Made by a program: the position numbers and the translations under genes. Of a DNA stretch of 64,000 bases, positions 11,468-24,500 are shown piece by piece; the stretch's first letter is position 1; every line of letters starts with the position of its first letter. Under the pieces are notes generated by a model. That model ran no database searches and had not been told where the DNA came from. It saw nothing but the letters and a program-made list of their open reading frames with translations. This DNA comes from Allodiplogaster sudhausi (lineage: Eukaryota > Nematoda > Chromadorea > Rhabditida > Diplogasteridae). Location: positions 3,526,001-3,590,000 of the forward strand of contig CALZFC010000251.1 of NCBI GenBank assembly GCA_945643635.1. Direction: 5' to 3'.

Positions 11468-14400
11468 GAGAAAATAAGATAGTCATGGCGGACGCTTCAA
11501 TCAGAGGACTTCGCGATGTTCTTCAACCATGTGCCAAATGTTCGTTGTACTGACAATGAAAATTACTTTTATAATTGAACATTAAAACTATTAAACGACT
11601 ATTTGTTTTCTTTGAAACAATACTCGATATCCTGTATTCATCTATCTCGTCTTCTCTGACTACTTTTCCCTATGTCGCTCCCACGCTCTCTATTCCCCAC
11701 GTACACTTTCGTTTTTTTCTCTTTCTTCTCTCTCTCTCTTTCCCTCTCTCTCTCTCTCTCTGTTTCCTTCCCTCTCTCTCCATCAGGCACACTCCATACC
11801 CTCTTCTCGTCGCCCTCCGGTTCTCTCGTACTCCTCTGCCAAGAGCGCGGTCTCAGCGTAATTGAAGCATCTTCTGGAAGGCATTCATACTTCTTGCATA
11901 TTTATTAATACTCCTCTTCAAAAAAGTATTTATTTTAAATTTTTTATATTGGGATTTTTCTTTTAAAAAATAGTTTCCGTTTACGCAAAATTTGAATATA
12001 CAATATTTAAATAAAAGATTGTTTTTATTCATTGCCATTTTCATAAAATAAACACATGCAATTATACAGATAAGCCTCTCTAAATATTCGCATTATTTTA
12101 CAGATTGGCCTCGCTCTCTGCCGTGCAGCTCAAGACGGTGATCGCGCAACTTCTGCTCGCGCGCACCTCTTCCAACGATACGCCGCGCGGTCTCATGCGC
12201 TTTTCGCTGCTGCCAGGAGGTGGTCGTTGCCATTATAGTAGCGTTTCTCTAAGTCTCATGATCTTGTGCCAGGCCAAAAGGCGCGAATTCAAATGCGAGT
12301 TTTTGGCTCTTTGAAAAGTTATCAGAAAGCGGAAGAGCCATATTGCCAGTATAATTTTTTTTTTCAGCTTCCGCCTCCCATTTCTTGCTGCTCCGTCATC
12401 AGAATGACGTCATCGTGGATGTCGTCCGTTTTCCGCTCGGCGGCTGGTCGCGTCTGCTCAGCAGCGCAGACCAAAGAACGACGGCGCCGCTTGTTATGGT
12501 TGTTATGGCTGCCGATCGTTACGCCTTTTGTGATATCTTTCTTTTTTTCTTTTTTTTTTCGATGTTTTTTGAATGCAGATATTGTACTTATGAAAATTTA
12601 AGATATCTTTGAACAAATAAAATTTAGTTTAAAAAAAAAACATTTTTTTTTTTATTTTCGAGAAGCAAAGTCGAGACGGAGGGCGCGGCGCCATGCGTCC
12701 GCTGGCGTGACTGTATCATTACGGCCGCGCGTTCGACGCCAAACACTCTTCGACGTTTTCGCCTCAGCCAATCCGGGTGAGAGATTATTCAATCTGAAAT
12801 TAACACTTTTAGAAATTTACTATTTTGAAATCAAAATTTAAAAAGTAACACTTTAAAAATAATATTTTTGAAACAACAAATTTGATTATTTAATTTTGAA
12901 ATCAAAATTTTTAGATTTTCAATTTGGAAATTAGCTTACAATTATAAATTCTCTGAGCATCAAATGAGCCGATTCTTGAGTAGATATATCATCACCATGA
13001 CATTCAAAAGCGCATGGGTTTCGCAGGTTGAAAATGTTAAATTTCAAAATATTTTTTGTATATAAGATTTTACTATGGAAAATAGATATAGATTAAATTA
13101 GTAAAAATAAATTATTTAATTTCATAAAGGTTGACGAAAAGAGGCTTATTGTTAGGTTGACGCTGAACAGTATTGTTCGGTGCGTTTTATTACTTACCGC
13201 GGTCGGTGATAACAATTACATCCATGCAACAATAATGTGCCACGTAATTGTTATGACCGCCATAACTTTCCTTCTCTGTGAGTGAACTTCTCGCTGGCCA
13301 CGACTCACTCCGTCTGCCGGACGAGTTCGCACAGCTGACGAATGCAGTCATGAGCGTCGTGAGTCGGACGAAGACATCAAATGGAGTTCGTCATATTTAT
13401 TTATTTATCAATTTTAGCACTAATTATTCAAGAAGCCCATTGTGGAATTGTAGCCTCTTTGTCTTGCCAATGACAGAAAGAGAGAGAGAGAAAGAGAGAG
13501 GGAGAGAGAGAGAGGGAGAGAGAGAGAAAGAAAGAGAGTGAGAGAGAGAGGGAGAAGTGCAATCCGAGAGAGCGCAAGGCTAGTGAGCTATGTATATAAC
13601 TCTCTCCAGTTGAGCATGTTAAATATCCAGATTAAATTTCATAAGTACTATTAGGATCTTCTTTATGAATCAGACGCCTTTCAAATATAACTTTTAGAGT
13701 TCGGAACCGTTCATCCTCTTCACGGGAGGAAGTTGCTATGACGAAGTTACACAGGTAATTGTGTTCTAAACTTTTCATTGCTCGTTTTCTATTTTATTTT
13801 CCTTTTTGAATGACTTTTTCCACTTCAGACAACAAAATATCTTCCCTTGGACACTCTTCTCGCGGTCAACTTGGACACGTTCACTTTTGACAGACTTGCC
13901 ACCTCACAAGACGAGGTTTGTGGATGTATTTTTTTTAATGTCTTTGACGAAATTAGATGCATGTTTTAAGGCACAATTGCAAGAATTATTGTGAAGAATA
14001 TTATGAACATTTTATGCATATTACTGTGCACATTATTATTGGCATTTATCATGCTTATGACACTTTATTCTTCTTACTAAGATCACCGGCGTTTTCCCTG
14101 CCGGTCGCTGCCAGAACGCCGCCGTCCTCGCCGGCGACTTTCTCTACGTCCTTGGCGGCGTAACGCCCTCACTCGATGCTCTCTCGGTATGGCGACTCCG
14201 TCTTGAGACGCTGCGCTGGGAGCGCACAGGGATTCGGCTGCCGTAGGATTAATATTTCATTATATAATTTTTTATACCTTGGTTTATTTTGGATCGTGAA
14301 GGAGAATTTATCTGGTTGGGTGTAAATTTAGTTTAGGAAAATGTTTCTTTTAATTAATAAATAATTTAAAATAGGCACTCGCGAGTCACGGGCGCCTCGT

Positions 14401-14827
14401 TCTGCGGCGCGGCACAAGAAATTGTCGTCGCGGTTGACGAGGCACGCCATCAGGCGGGCGTCAGTCGTCCGCTCGTCGTCGCAATCCCCGTCGGCCCACC
14501 GCCAACACTCGCCTCTCTCGCATTCAACAAGGTCAGCAACGTTGAGCTCTCTTTTTTCATCTTTTTTTATTCTTCAAAATATTTTTTGTTTAATTTTTTT
14601 CAAAGCTTTCAATAATATTATTAAAGACTAGGAATAGGTTTTGTTTAATTTTTAATTGTCTCCAATTATATTTCATAGGAATGAAAATGCGACTTTCCAA
14701 GGTGATACCTCTACTGAATGCGGAGAGTCGTCAGCGTTTCTACGCCAGTCTCGAACGCGACGTTGGCGAGCAGGCGTTGACCATCGCCGCGCTGTCCGAC
14801 GCGCTCAGCCGCGTTCTATTCGCTTAG
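11468..14827 (+). CDS. Kelch-repeat protein, 5'-partial (paralogue of the gene at 31698-34926)
   Basis: Exons: 11468-11543 (tentative), 11787-11849, 12104-12219, 12368-12517, 12671-12776, 13283-13385, 13698-13754, 13829-13915, 14082-14242, 14375-14531, 14702-14827, ending in TAG; about 400 aa in one frame. Kelch features include FTGG and YVLGG strands with a downstream W (VWRLRLETLRW), preceded by helical, BACK-like sequence (PYPLLVALRFS). Such proteins usually act as scaffolds or cullin-3 adaptors; that role is family knowledge, and no BTB domain was found here. From exon 12671 onward the positions and phases of introns match the 34 kb paralogue, except that one intron (phase 0) present there is absent within exon 14375-14531. 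Weakest joins: the GTCTCA donor at 11850 and the exon 12517/12671 boundary. Confidence 0.72.
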
Positions 14828-15689
14828 CAACTCGGTGTTTATCTACCATAGGATGTAGTACGTACATACATTAGCGTCCACGAACAAGGCGATATGGATG
14901 GGGCGGCTACGAGCCACTCGAGTAGGCGGTAATGTTCACATACACATTTTGTATGTATTTGCAATTTGGTTTTTTCCCTATCAAGACGGCGTTTCGGCTA
15001 CAGAAAGGCGTTTTTTTTTAAAAACTAGTCCGTTTATATAACTATTTAAGAGAACCTTTACTACGAATTGTTGAGTCAAAGAAAATGCTTTTCATTCGCC
15101 TTCTTACATGCCACAATCATTTTTTTTATGACATTTTTTTTATAATTGCTCAATAATTTGTTCGAAGAGTGTACTTCTTCTCTGTCCTCTTTTTTCTCTC
15201 TCGCGTTGCTTTCGTTCTCTCTGTATTATCAGAACATACCGGTAGGTCAAATCATGTATGAATATTTAAAAAAAAACTGAAGTGCATACTACACCGTCGT
15301 CACTAAACCGGCGGATTTCGCATGAGCAAACAGACGATAAGCGGAACTAATTTTAAAATTCAATTTTTGAAATGAGTTTTCGCGATTCATCAATTACATA
15401 GATACGAATATCAATTAGGTATGTAGTATCGTGCTGCCTGTTAAATTGTTTTGTTTCTTACGGATATTTCACAATTTATTCGCAAAGTACATTTGTCGTT
15501 CCTAGCAATAAAAAAGCATTCAATAGTCGCAAGATCTCGGAGTTGTCGACCGAGAAAGTTCGAGTAAATGCCAGATGCAGCTCCTAAATTGATCGGGATT
15601 TAAAACAAGGAGTACGATGTAATCACCCAATCTATCCAAGTTAACCTAAGCAGTAAATAGTAAATGTGTATTGTATGTTACTGCATTAT
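14828..15689. other. intergenic, no gene seen
   Basis: AT-rich sequence with short homopolymers between convergent genes. From about 15468 it belongs to the duplicated ODC unit repeated at 19190-19374. No coding signal was found. Confidence 0.5.
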
Positions 15690-17701
15690 TTACCAATTGC
15701 GGCTGGAAACAACGTAAGCCGGTCGGCCTTGAGAGAAGCCATTGAATGGCGTGCTCATCACGGTCGAGCCCATTTCCGGGAAGAAGAGCCAGTCGCCAAA
15801 GCGGAGGCGGGGCTTCTTGTTGGCCTTCTGCAAAGGAGAATAATATCTGGAAAAACGCCACCTCGAACCTTCCTTTTTTATGTGAAAAGAAATTCATGGT
15901 TTGAAACAATAAAGAATCTTATTGCTTTTGATATTCTCTGTTTATTAAAACCGGAGGAATATTGGTTGAACAAGGATGGAATAATGAACTTGCTGATGAA
16001 ATCAAGCCAGCACCACCTCAAATAAGTCCATGGTCGTGCACGTCGGACCCCAAATCGTGCAATCGAAGAGCTCAGCGTCCTCATCAACTTCTCTGCAAAA
16101 CATATACCATGTCAATTGATACAAACGATTAGTTCTCTATTTTCAAAAAGTGTTCAATTCTAATTAGTGCCATCAATATTTCTAATATTAATATTATTCT
16201 TATTATGCATATTTATCTTTTCAGGATTCATATCAAGACCTAAGAAGCTCGCCGTAAACTGTCTTCTTGCCCCACTTCAGTCGACTGAACGAGCAGAAGA
16301 CTCCGTCGTTGATGTAATACTTGAAGCCACGAGAAGAACGGTCAGCTTCTGGCGAGTACAGAAAAAGAGGGAGTATTGACCACTTGTCTATTTTAGTGTC
16401 ACCTTTGACAGTGACATCATACGCACTGCACTCAACAACACCGAATACATTCGCGACGACAGCGACTGCTTGGTTGGACACGAATTGGCCCGGCTCTCCC
16501 AGGATGCGCACGCCGGAGGAAGGCGGGAAGAAGTCGGCGATGGCGACGCGAATCACAGAGGCCATCTAAAGTTTACCAGATTCACTATTATTATGTAAAT
16601 TGTTTTCATATATTTTAGTTTGATAAATAAAAACAAGCTGTAAACAGTACTGTTAGTTCGAAAATAATGAATACTACTTTGTAGTTCTCACCTTTTTTTC
16701 TCTTAATTAAAAAAAAGTAAATAGAATAATTTATGTACATTCATAAATTACTATGTATATATGTATAGAAATGAAAGATCACCTCTCTGAATCGTTCGTT
16801 GTCATCCCCTGGATATCCTCCGCCAATGTCCACAGTATCCATTGGGAAGCCGGCGTCCGCGGCTACATCAAAGAGACGCCGCGCTTCTCCTATTGCTTCG
16901 CGGAAAACCATAGCGTTGAAGGGCGCCGAAGCCGATGTGGAAGCTAAAAATTGAGAGATTTTTTATGTTGTCATATATGTAACTTTAGTAGAAAAAAGCA
17001 AAATGATCATTTCCCCTTGTTAATGATGGTTTTTACACATATATTTTTCGTTTTCTTTTGTCATCTGGCAACCGATAGAGTCTTTTTTTTCGAATTTATT
17101 AAGCCTTCTAGTTTGTAAACTCTTGACAAACATAACACTTTTTTTCTTCTCTTTAAATGACTTCTGACCATATTCCTCGGACTCGTATTCCGCTCGATTT
17201 CTTGGCAGCGGCCGCGTAAATAATGGCCGGTGCCGCGTTTTCGGGGGGTTCGGCGCCAAACTTTTCTCCGAGCGGAAGAAAACCCGTTTCGTCGGTGACG
17301 TTAATGCGAAGTAAGAGGCTACAATCGTAGTAATACTAGCATATATACATATGTGGTACTTGTCAACACCTACATTTCTGCTAAATGATTCTTGTGAGAG
17401 GAAAAAAATGTGTTAAAAAAGATTTACTCCATCTGAATCCCGACGCTCTCGATCTTCTCGAGCTCTTCGAGGCAATCGAATGTCGCCAATCGAACGCCGA
17501 CCTCGACAATCAATTATTCATTCTTCATTTGTAACTCGTTTGTAAATTTGTAACTTTCATTCCTCTCCATTCAACCTTAGCAGAGTGCGCGATCGCTTCG
17601 AGGCTCTTGAAGGGATGCGCAAAGATTATTCGATCTGGTGAGACGCCGGCAGAGATCGCCTGAGGCAAACGAAAGATTATTGATTGATACTGTTTGAATT
17701 T
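15468..17701. repeat. tandem duplication unit, copy 1 (ODC 3' half and flank)
   Basis: Matches 19190-21545 in order and orientation and includes the 3' flank and ODC exons 5-12. Homology ends abruptly near 17701, where copy 2 continues into its upstream exons. Divergence is uneven: 16960-17700 is nearly identical to 20815-21545 while the rest differs much more. Confidence 0.85.
15690..17659 (-). pseudogene. ornithine decarboxylase-like pseudogene, 5'-truncated and frameshifted
   Basis: Exon equivalents of the gene at 19374-24929: 17659-17576, 17501-17428, 17318-17169, 16943-16783, 16565-16403, 16348-16240, 16092-16017, 15827-15690. The four upstream exons, including the one with the PLP lysine, are missing. 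Exon 16943-16783 is 161 bp against 160 bp in the partner. The extra base lies just after the GFGA codons (GCC CTTC AAC against GCC AGG AAC) and shifts the frame. The C-terminus also stops six residues early and lacks two residues next to the conserved MGS. Splice sites otherwise look normal; exon 16092-16017 keeps a canonical CAG acceptor that the partner has lost. It could be transcribed, but no full enzyme can be read. Confidence 0.88.
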
Positions 17702-17818
17702 GCGCGATCGCTGAAGTGAGAGATCTTCTCTTTCGGCGGACTTCGGACTTAGGAGTTACTGTAAACGATCGCGAACTGCTCCGAATCTGATAGTCCGCGG
17801 CTGCTAGTCGTCTCACAT

Positions 17819-18386
17819 TTGGTCGAATCAGCACATGGAAGACTGCATTTGGACATGCGTCTTCTCTCCGTCCGCGCCCCTCTCACATCTACCGATAGTC
17901 GACTCATGGTCGGCTTTCAAGGACCACGCTGCCTTCCTAGCCTGTGCCCCGCTGGAGAGACCATCACAGTCAGGACCATACCCGCCGGCTCCACGCACAT
18001 GATACAGCCATGCGACGTCTTCTTCTTCCGCCCCTTCAAAAGCTTTTCACATCATATGTATGTACGTGATGAGTCACGGGATCGACTTCGCCGTCTTCCA
18101 ACACGAGTTGATTCTCAGGATGGACGGCGCGGTTTACTGCCCCCCGCTATTGTTGCCTGCCCAGATTCCTTTGAGCATGGCATGTGTCAGGCTACTTCGA
18201 CACCCCTTGTTGAAGTATGCTTCAACGGCGACAGCGTCGCGCCTTGAGAGCATTCCTCTGGCTGCCAGTCCTTCTCATTCATTCTCTGCGCATCAACTGC
18301 AGGAATTGCTTCTGCTTCAAACACTTCATCTGACATCCACTATTGCTTATTTGATGTTAGTCGATATCACTGTTATTCTGCCATAA
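17819..18386 (+). mobile_element. decayed DDE transposase fragment
   Basis: One frame reads PIVDSWSAFKDHAAF and, after a frameshift, another reads IPAGSTHMIQPCDVFFFRPFK minus its last residue; together these resemble the last catalytic part of pogo/Tigger-like DDE transposases (DSW, then T..QP.DV..FR..K). A third frame continues from about 18060. Stops and frame changes show it is dead. It sits exactly where the ODC-like pseudogene is truncated. Confidence 0.6.
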
Positions 18387-18427
18387 TCGTAATTTGTTCT
18401 TCCTTGTCACTCTCATTATCGCCTTCT

Positions 18428-18518
18428 TACGGAGTTTCAAGCTCGTTATCAATTTTTTTTCTGTGGGTTCCTGGTGAACCCACAGAAAAAAATTGATAAC
18501 GAGCTTGAAACTCCGTAG
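18428..18518. repeat. near-perfect hairpin, 43 bp arms
   Basis: GGAGTTTCAAGCTCG on the left arm is mirrored by CGAGCTTGAAACTCC on the right, continuing through a T8/A7 run to GGGTTC/GAACCC, with a loop of about 5 bases. The arms differ only in the homopolymer length. It lies just past the transposase remnant and may be its terminal structure. Confidence 0.85.
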
Positions 18519-19373
18519 ACAACAATTCCAATGCGGACGGCAAAATTCTCAATGCCCTGAGGACATCTTTAAAATAATGATCACAGCTTCACGAACGTCC
18601 GTCAAGTAGTCTAAATCAAAGTATGACGACGCAACTTCCCCTTTATCATGTGCACACTCATTACGTGTCGTGTCCTCCACCGCGAAAGATAGCTAAAGTG
18701 ACGTTTATGATATTTTCATGATGGAAGAAAATATTCAATTCAATTGTGGTTATCTAAAGATAGAGAATAGAGAACAGTTTTTTGCAAAATATATTCAATT
18801 CAATATTTTATTAAGCTTATATATAATATCCATTACAAACCAAACATTAAAGCGAATCATATAAAAATAAAATTTTTATATGAGCCATCCACATATCTGT
18901 TTTACTGCACTCTCTTGAATAAAGATACGGACGTGTCTAGTAACTAGGAACATTCCTATTAAGAAAATAGTGAATTTAAATTCACTCAACCGCAATTGAC
19001 GATCGACTGGTAGCAGGGCCGAAGAGGCGAATTATTATTAGTTGCAACTGCTCGGTAAGTTCACTTAAACTATTTCTTGACTATGACGGCCATAACCACA
19101 AAGATATAAATGCACTTCTCGCATGCACTCTGTGAAATGTATCGACTCATAAAAAAATGAAATTCATTAAATTATTAAATTGTTTATAACGGATACTTCA
19201 CAATTTATTCGCAAAGGACATTTGTCGTTCCGAAGAAATTATTGAAATGTCGCAAGAGAAAGTACGAGTTAATGCCAGATGCAGCTCCTAAATTGATCGA
19301 GATTTTAAAATGAGTATGAGGTAATCGCCCAATCGATCCGAGTTAAGTAATATTATTAAATGTGTATTGTATG
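18519..19373. other. intergenic with a copy of the HIBCH 3' flank
   Basis: No gene seen. Positions 18826-18925 resemble 26090-26185, the region over and just past the HIBCH stop (shared CATTAAAGCGAATCA and TTTTACTGCA). From about 19190 the sequence belongs to duplication copy 2. A minus-strand AATAAA at 19204-19209 may serve the ODC-like gene. Confidence 0.5.
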
Positions 19374-21545
19374 CTACTGCATAATTGACCAATTGTGCCT
19401 GGAAACGACGTAAGCAGGTCGGCCTTGAGAGAAGCCATTGAATGGCGTGCTCATCACGGTCGAGTACGAGCCCATATCCGAGAAGAAGAGCCAGTCGCCA
19501 AAGCGAAGGCGGGGCTTCTTGTTGGCCTTCTGCAAAGGAGAATAATATCTGGAAAAATTGACACCTCGAACCTCTTTGTTTAAGTGAAAAGTAGATGTAT
19601 ATTCATGATTAAAACAATAAAAAATCTTATTGATTTTGATGATCCCTGTCTATTAAAAGCGAGCGAATATTGGCTCAACAAGATGGAATGAGTGTGCCGA
19701 AATCAAGCAACCACCTCAACCAAGTCTGTGGCCGTGCACGTCGGACCCCAAATCATGCAATCGAAGAGCTCAGCGTCGTTATGTAGTTCTCTTTTTTTCA
19801 AAAAGCATTCAATTCTAATTTGTGCTTTCAATATTTCTTAAATTAACATTATTCTTATTATATTTATCTTTTCACATATCCAATCAAAACCTAAGAAGCT
19901 CGCCGCAAACTGGCTTCTTGCCCCTCAGAAGTCCGCTGAACGAGCAAAAGACTCCGTCGTTGATGAAATACTTGAAGCCACGAGAGGAACGATCGTCTTC
20001 TAACGAGTACAGAAAATGAGGAGTATTATTCACTTTTCTATTTCAGTGTCAAATTTTTTTAAATCTTTATCCTCCTACGGCATCATTCTCTTCTCCTTTT
20101 ATCTCGGTCCTCTTCCCTTTATGTCTCTATCCCTTTATCTCTACCATTCTCTCTTTGTCTGCCTCTCTCTCTCTTATCTCCTTTTCGTCTTTCCCTTTAT
20201 GTCTCTATCTTCCTATCTCTGTCTCTCTCTTCCTCTTTCCCTTTCTATTTTTCTCCTCCTCACCTTTGCCAGTGACATCATACGCACTGCATTCGACAGC
20301 TCCGAATACATTCGCGACGACTGCGACTGCCTGTTTGGACACGAACTGGCCTGGCTCTCCCAGAATGCTCACGCCCGAGGAGGGCGGGAAGAAGTCGGCG
20401 AGGGCCGAGCGAATCACTGAAGCCATCTAAAGTTTACAATAATAACTATTTTTATCTATATTCTTTTTCATATATTTTATTTTGATAAATAAAAACAAGC
20501 TATAAACAGTAATGTTAGTTCGAAAATAATGAATACTACTATGTAGTTCTCACCTTTTTTCTATAAATAAAAAAAAATGAAATAGAATAATTTATGTATT
20601 TAGTATGTATATAAAAATATAAGCTCACCTCTCTGAATCGTTCGTTGTCGTCCCCTGGATATCCTCCGCCAATGTCCACAGTGTCCATGGGGAAGCCGGC
20701 GGCCGCGGCGACATCAAAGAGACGCCGCGCTTCTTCGATTGCTTCGCGGAAAACCAGAGCGTTCCTGGCGCCGAAGCCGATGTGGAAGCTAAAAATGGAG
20801 AGATTTTTTTTTATACTGTCATATATGTAACTTTAGTAGAAAAAAGCAAAATGATCATTTCCCCTTGTTAATGATGGTTTTTACACATATATTTTTCGTT
20901 TTCTTTTGTCATCTGGCAACCGATAGAGTCTTTTTTTTCGAATTTATTAAGCCTTCTAGTTTGTAAACTCTTGACAAACATAACACTTTTTTTCTTCTCT
21001 TTAAATGACTTCTGACCATATTCCTCGGACTCGTATTCCGCTCGATTTCTTGGCAGTGGCCGCGTAAATAATGGCCGGTGCCGCGTTTTCGGGTTCGGCG
21101 CCAAACTTTTCTCCGAGCCGAAGAAAAGCCGTTTCGTCGGTGACGTTAATGCGAAGTAAGAGGCTACAATCGTAGTAATACTAGCATATATACATATGTG
21201 GTACTTGTCAACACTTATATTTCTGCTAAATGATTCTTGTGAGAGGAAAAAAATGTGTTAAAAAAGATTTACTCCATCTGAATCCCGACGCTCTCGATCT
21301 TCTCGAGCTCTTCGAGGCAATCGAATGTCGCCAATCGAACGCCGACCTCGACAATCAATTATTCATTCTTCATTTGTAACTCGTTTGTAAATTTGTAACT
21401 TTCATTCCTCTCCATTCAACCTTAGTAGAGTGCGCGATCGCTTCGAGGCTCTTGAAGGGATGCGCAAAGATTATTCGATCTGGTGAGACGCCGGCAGAGA
21501 TCGCCTGAGGCAAACGAAAGATTATTGATTGATACTGTTTGAATT
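19190..21545. repeat. tandem duplication unit, copy 2
   Basis: Partner of 15468-17701. It carries the 3' two-thirds of the open ODC-like gene and its 3' flank. The 20815-21545 part differs from copy 1 at only a handful of positions, introns included. Confidence 0.85.
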
Positions 21546-24500
21546 TTCGCTTTTGCCGCCAATTCCCGCTCATCCATTCTCTACCTCATCAATCTCTGCA
21601 GAATTCGCGCAGTCGAAACCGGCGCCCAGACGAGCGAGCGTCCTCAGAACAACAGGGTCGTTGTTGCACTTGATGGCGTAGTGCATCTTGAGATAGAGAG
21701 TGAGAGAGAGAGACATGGTGAGAGAGAACGAGAGAGAGAGAGAAAGATAAAGATGGATTGACATAGTGTGAGTGAAAGAGAGAGAGAGAAAGAGATAGTG
21801 AGAGATAGACATAGTGAGAGAGAAAGGAGAGGGGAAGAGAATAAGAGATTGCTAGAGAGAAAGATAGAAAGAAATAGCGAGAATTAAACTATGTACATCC
21901 ACATTCGGCAGTTCGCTTCTCCACAATTCGTACTGCCGAATAAGAAGGTCGAGGCTGACCAGGTTAAAGGCGCTCGTGTCACCCTGAACGCAACAAAATT
22001 TAGGGAATAATTAATTAGCAAAAAAATTAACTAATTATTTAAAGGAGTACGAAGCTCAACTGCAATCCGCATATTTGTATTTTTTGACCGCTGTTGTCGC
22101 ATCTCTCTAATTCACATATGATCAGCTAAAAAGGTGCCTCCTTTAATTCTGTCTTTTTTTGTGTAAATTAATGTCGCACCTCGGCTGCTCGTTGTTCAGC
22201 AATCTTTCGCGCCATAACGCGCACATCTTTTATTTCGGCCGTGACTGCGATCTCCTGTATCTCATGTTTATAATGAAAAAAACTATGTTCTTATATAAAA
22301 AAAAAGATAAATCCAACAATACTGACATTTTTGGTCTACTTTCTATGAATTTTCATCCTATATATATTTAGAGCAACTCAGAAGCATAAAATACAGTAAC
22401 GCTCAGCGGCCAGGGGTCAATGCTATAGCGGCTATAGCGGCTATAGCCAAAAGAGGCCAAGCGAAATTAAGGCCTGTAACATTTTTGTTTTCAGAATTCA
22501 TTGTTATTTCTGTCTTCAGGGCAATGTTCTGCATCCATTAAGCTCAAAAACTCTACAAAACAATGCATATTCACCAAAATGGAAAATCTTGTAAATATGT
22601 GGTGCAGGAACACCACAATTTGTAGTGTGTGAATGTGTCATCGTTTCAGTGAAATTTATAAAGGCACTTGCTCGAACCGTATAACAACTTTAAATTACAG
22701 TTTCAAGCTATATTTTGCATCCTTTTGTCTTATGAAGATACTTTTAATGCTACAAGTGAAAAAGGTATGGCAAAAAATCTTGCAAAAAAATTGGAAGAAA
22801 TTAGCTCAAAAGAGGAACCGAACACCGGCTCTTCGGCTCATGAACATGCTAAGCATACCAATGCTCCATCCAGCCATAATGTTAGCCAACTCGAAACAAT
22901 TTTAGGAAACATTTTGACGGCTTTTAAGAGTTGTTAGAGTCCATGCCATAAAAATTCATTGCTTTCAGTAGTGTTCTGTAAGTTGCCACATTTCAATTTC
23001 AAAAACAAAGTTTCGGGTTGTCTCCTCTCCTCTCATCGGAATATATTTTTTTACGAACGAACTTTCCAGATTTGAATTCCAAACGCTCACAATCAGAAAA
23101 AAAAACGTTTGCTACGATTGGGGTTAGAACCTGTGACATGCAAAATCGCAGACTAGCGCTTAACCCACTGCGCTACACCACTTATGTCTGTTCGACCAAG
23201 CCAAACCTTGAAAGTGGGTCTCTGTATTACGTCTTGATTTGCATTCTCTTTGCTTCGCTTTGAACAATCCTCCACTTTGAGCTCCGATCTTGACTCTCCT
23301 TAATTTTTCCTAGGCAAATTTTCGCCCCGGTAGGGATTCGAACCTGCGACGCACAAAAATTCAAGCTGGAGAGCAACTTACTGCGTTCCGCAGGCCACAT
23401 CAGAGGCCTAAAGCCAGGCGTTGACTGGTCTCTCCGCTTTGAGCAATCCCCTTTGAGCTCTAATTGACATCAGTGCGATTGCAGCGACGCTATCTGGATT
23501 TCGGCCTGGACACTTTGTACTGACTTTCAATGGTTTACTTATAAGTAATACCCAAGGGTAACGTAACTTTTTGCTCTGTGGACTCGAAGTTGCTCTAAAT
23601 TCGTGCCACTTCGAGCGAAGCAAAGATAGGACAAAACAATACGTACCGAGAGAGCGAGAGAGAGAGAGTGAGAGAAAGAAATTGAATGGCGACGTATATG
23701 GCTGATTTGCCATTATCTTTATCGGGCTTGAGAGCCCGTACATGGCCTGCGTAGCGCAGTAGGCTGCGCGTTAGCGTGCTGTTTTGAGCGTCGCAGGTAC
23801 GAATCCCAACCGGGGCGAATGTTTTGACAAAAAAAATAAGGAGAATCAAAATAAGAACTCAAAGAGGAGGCGAAGCAATTCAAAGCGAAGAAAAGGGAGA
23901 ATAAATCGAGAGAGAGAAAGAGGGGGTAAATTTTCGAAGTACCCACTGCTAAAGTTTGGCTTTTGAGGCTAACGGATATGATAGTTGTGGCGCAGTGGGT
24001 TAAGCGCCAGCCTGCGATTTTGCATGTCACAGGTTCTAACCCCAATCGCAGCAAACGTTTTTCTGAGCTTTTGGAATTCAAATCTGGAAAGTTCGTTCGT
24101 AAAAAATATATTCCAATGAGAGGAGAGGAGGCAACCCAAAACTTTGTTTTCGAAATTGAAATGTGGCAACTTACAGAACACTACTGAAAGCAATGAATTT
24201 TTATGGCATGGACTCTAACAACTCTTAAAAGCCGTCAAAATGTTTCTTAAAATTGTTTCGAGTTGGCTAACATTATGGCTGGATGGAGCATTGGTTGCTT
24301 AGCATGTGCATGAACGGAAGAGCTGGTGTTCGGTTCCTCCTTTGAGCTTATTTCTTCCAAATTTTTTTGCAAGATTTTTTGCCATTCCTTTTTCACTTGT
24401 AGCATTAAAAGTATCTTCTTAAGACAAAAGGATGCAAAATAGAGCTTGAAACTGTAATTTAAAGTTGTTATACGGTTCGAGCAGGTGCCTTTATAAATTT

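Noticed and set aside
17020..17259. Conserved 79-codon open frame repeated at 20868-21104
   Set aside because: It is an off-frame reading of the ODC exon plus intron, conserved only because of the recent conversion tract.
23745..24058. Functional tRNA genes
   Set aside because: A and B boxes are present, but I could not draw an acceptor stem and anticodon arm; tRNA-derived repeat is the safer call.
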